Source: Acidimicrobiia bacterium UBA5794 (GTDB lineage: Bacteria; Actinomycetota; Acidimicrobiia; Spongiisociales; UBA5794). Taken from it: a stretch of 64,000 nt of DNA. A program made the translations under genes and the position numbers. Below are positions 62,285-64,000 of the stretch, in pieces. The notes under the pieces are model-generated. The model was not told where the DNA came from and made no database searches. It saw only the letters and a list, made by a program, of their open reading frames with translations. The DNA lies in assembly GCA_002418265.1 (NCBI GenBank), contig DIDS01000017.1:62001-126000 (forward strand), written 5' to 3'. Numbering within the stretch: the stretch's first letter is position 1; each line of letters begins with the position of its first letter.

Positions 62285-63415
62285 ATGCATGTAGGAATTC
62301 GCTCAGAACATCGGGCACGTGAGGGCAGGGTTGCCGCCACACCCCAAAGTGTTGAATCGCTCGTTGAGCTCGGAGCAGGCGTGAGCGTTGAGTCGGGTGC
62401 TGGACGTCACGCCGGGATCTCCGACCAAGCGTTTGCCGATGCGGGCGCATCTGTCGTCGCGAGCCTTCATGATGCTGATCGGATCGATATCCTCGCAACC
62501 GTCGGTCCCATCACGAATGGCGACGAGAAATCGGATCAGAACCTTCTTACGGAGGGATCCGTCGTCATCGGCCTCCTTGAACCCGTTGCCAACGAAGCCG
62601 CCCTCAGAGAGTTGCAAGCTCGCGGCGTGACACCGATCGCAATGGAGCTCGTCCCGCGCACGACACTTGCCCAGTCCATGGATGCCCTTTCCTCACAGGC
62701 AACCGCAGCCGGATACGCCGCAGTTCTCCTCGGTGCCACTTCCATGCCGAAATTCATGCCCATGCTCGTGACCGCCGCCGGAACGGTTCCACCGGCACGG
62801 GTTCTCGTTCTTGGCGTCGGCGTCGCCGGTTTGCAGGCAATCGCAACAGCCAAACGGCTCGGTGCGATCGTGACCGCATACGACATCCGACCCGAGACGA
62901 AAGAACAGGTTGAAAGCCTCGGGGCGAAGTTCATCGACGCTCCGACCCAGCAGATGGACGAAGGTGGCTACGCACGGGCGGTTGATGAAGAGACCGCCAC
63001 CGCCCAACGAGAGGTGCTCGCTCGTGCCGTTGCAGAAGCGGACCTCATCATCACGACGGCGCAGGTTCCCGGTCGCAAGGCCCCGATCCTGATCGATGCC
63101 GAGATGGTCAAACAGATGCCGGAGGGTTCCGTGATCATCGACATGGCTGCCGGTTCAGGAGGCAATGTCGTTGGTTCGCAACCAGATCAGATCGTTGAGG
63201 TGGGTGGCGTCATGATTCACGGTCCCACCGATCTCGCCTCCCGGGTTGCCGCAGATGCGTCACGGATGTATGCACGCAACGTGCTTGAAATCATCAAACG
63301 AATGGTTGTGGACGGCGAGCTCTCGGTCGATCCCGACGATCCCGTCGTGGGTCCAGCGATCGTTGGACGCCCGGTTGTCGAGAACACGGATGTCGAACAT
63401 GAGGCTCCCGCATGA
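62285..63415 (+). CDS. pntAA: NAD(P) transhydrogenase alpha subunit, soluble part
   Basis: NAD(H)-binding domain I of the proton-pumping transhydrogenase. 376 residues starting MHVGIRSEHRAREGRVAATPQSV, with VLVLGVGVAGLQAIATAKRLGA and AEADLIITTAQVPGRKAP, the RQD-type loop region. It is a separate polypeptide from the membrane part, as in many actinobacteria. The next gene overlaps it by 4 bases. Confidence 0.93.
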   Translation: MHVGIRSEHRAREGRVAATPQSVESLVELGAGVSVESGAGRHAGISDQAFADAGASVVASLHDADRIDILATVGPITNGDEKSDQNLLTEGSVVIGLLEPVANEAALRELQARGVTPIAMELVPRTTLAQSMDALSSQATAAGYAAVLLGATSMPKFMPMLVTAAGTVPPARVLVLGVGVAGLQAIATAKRLGAIVTAYDIRPETKEQVESLGAKFIDAPTQQMDEGGYARAVDEETATAQREVLARAVAEADLIITTAQVPGRKAPILIDAEMVKQMPEGSVIIDMAAGSGGNVVGSQPDQIVEVGGVMIHGPTDLASRVAADASRMYARNVLEIIKRMVVDGELSVDPDDPVVGPAIVGRPVVENTDVEHEAPA

Positions 63416-63708
63416 GCGACGTTTTCATCCAGTCGATCGTCGTGTTCGTCCTTGCATCGTTCGTCGGTTTTGAGGTCATCCGCAGGGTGCCTCCAACACT
63501 GCACACACCCCTGATGTCGGGGGCGAACGCAATCTCGGGAATCACGATCGTCGGTGCCGTCATCGCCGCTGCGACCGGAACCGGATGGGTTGCCGGAGTC
63601 CTTGGTTTCCTCGCAGTCACCTTTGCAATGATCAACGTTGTCGGTGGCTTTCTCGTCACGGACCGGATGCTGGAAATGTTCAAGAAGCTGCCTGGACCCC
63701 GCAAGTGA
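63412..63708 (+). CDS. pntAB: NAD(P) transhydrogenase alpha subunit, membrane part
   Basis: 98-residue protein with three hydrophobic helices: VFIQSIVVFVLASFVGFEVIRRVPPTLHTPLMSGANAISG is the family opening of the second half of PntA, which carries part of the proton channel. The chain is short because PntA is split into two genes. The stop overlaps the GTG of pntB by 4 bases (GTGA). Confidence 0.93.
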   Translation: MSDVFIQSIVVFVLASFVGFEVIRRVPPTLHTPLMSGANAISGITIVGAVIAAATGTGWVAGVLGFLAVTFAMINVVGGFLVTDRMLEMFKKLPGPRK

Positions 63709-64000
63709 CCGAGCTCTCGTACCTCGCCGCCGGTGTGTTGTTCATCTTTGGCCTCAAAGGGTTGACTTCCCCGCGTACTGCAAGACGTGGCAACCAAATG
63801 GCCGCCCTCGGCATGCTGTTGGCAACCATCGTCGTCGTTGTCGATCTTCTCGCCATGGATGCGGCCATGGCGTGGGGGATTGTGATCGCGGGCATGGTGG
63901 TTGGTGGAACGATCGGCGCGGTCCTTGCCATCCGTGTCCAGATGACATCGATGCCCGAGCTTGTTGCGGCCTTCAACGGGTTCGGAGGTGGAGCGTCGGC
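63705..64000 (+). CDS. pntB: NAD(P) transhydrogenase beta subunit (partial)
   Basis: First 98 codons of PntB, cut by the window end. GTG start; opening VTELSYLAAGVLFIFGLKGLTSPRTARRGN, then hydrophobic helices and the family motif LVAAFNGFGGGASA. The rest would include the remaining helices and the NADP-binding domain. Completes the pntAA-pntAB-pntB order. Confidence 0.92.
   Translation, partial: MTELSYLAAGVLFIFGLKGLTSPRTARRGNQMAALGMLLATIVVVVDLLAMDAAMAWGIVIAGMVVGGTIGAVLAIRVQMTSMPELVAAFNGFGGGAS

Overview
The window is a 64 kb piece of a moderately GC-rich chromosome from an actinobacterium. Supporting signs are a division and cell-wall (dcw) cluster with sepF but no ftsA, small actinobacterial families (DUF3040, four-cysteine proteins), a eukaryote-like (type 2) IleRS behind a translational-type T-box, and an F420-type LLM oxidoreductase. 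MurE carries the DNPR motif of meso-diaminopimelate enzymes. The class cannot be fixed by eye; a deep-branching group such as Acidimicrobiia is a guess. The content is almost entirely chromosomal housekeeping. I found no rRNA, tRNA, CRISPR array, prophage or intact insertion sequence.

Layout. 0-2 kb (minus): dksA-like, lspA, rluD. 2-6 kb (plus): a DUF167 gene, then a T-box leader and ileS. 6-23.5 kb (minus): one long, translationally overlapping dcw operon read mraZ-rsmH-ftsL-ftsI-murE-murF-mraY-murD-ftsW-murG-murC-murB-ftsQ-ftsZ-pgeF-yggS-sepF-yggT. It is headed by a consensus promoter with a triple MraZ box over its -10 region, and has a Shine-Dalgarno-sequestering hairpin between mraZ and rsmH. 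23.9-29.4 kb: a DrrAB-type ABC exporter, a ketopantoate-reductase-like protein, UspA, HNH and degenerate-resolvase proteins. 29.5-34 kb: a MoxR/DUF58/transglutaminase operon. 34-37 kb: MerR, DUF3040, a histidine phosphatase and two membrane proteins. 37-41.3 kb (minus): the type II fatty-acid synthesis operon fabD-fabH-fabG-acpP-fabF. 41.4-49 kb: aminotransferase, ROK kinase, ArsA ATPase, SRPBCC protein, methyltransferase, phosphoesterase and queG. 49-53.8 kb: LLM oxidoreductase, an orphan GAF histidine kinase and a NYN-domain protein. 53.8-64 kb (plus): branched-chain amino acid genes ilvB-ilvN-ilvC-leuA-leuB behind a leader-peptide attenuator, then gnd, a dapA-like gene and the transhydrogenase genes pntAA-pntAB-pntB, the last cut by the window edge.

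Functionally, the dcw block makes lipid II and the division machinery. The fab block makes acyl-ACP for membranes. The last block makes valine, isoleucine and leucine and sits beside two NADPH-related enzymes (6-phosphogluconate dehydrogenase and transhydrogenase). Three RNA-level controls are visible: the ileS T-box, the rsmH leader hairpin and the ilvB attenuator.

The least explained material is a set of short dispersed repeats. Two families (AGCTGAAAGCTG-like and TGAAGTCAGAAGTCAGA-like) sit right at the 3' ends of genes, often supply the stop codon, and run in the direction of the upstream gene. Two palindromic families (GTCCCCCCGG-type and GGAACC/GGAATCC tandem hairpins) lie in other intergenic gaps.
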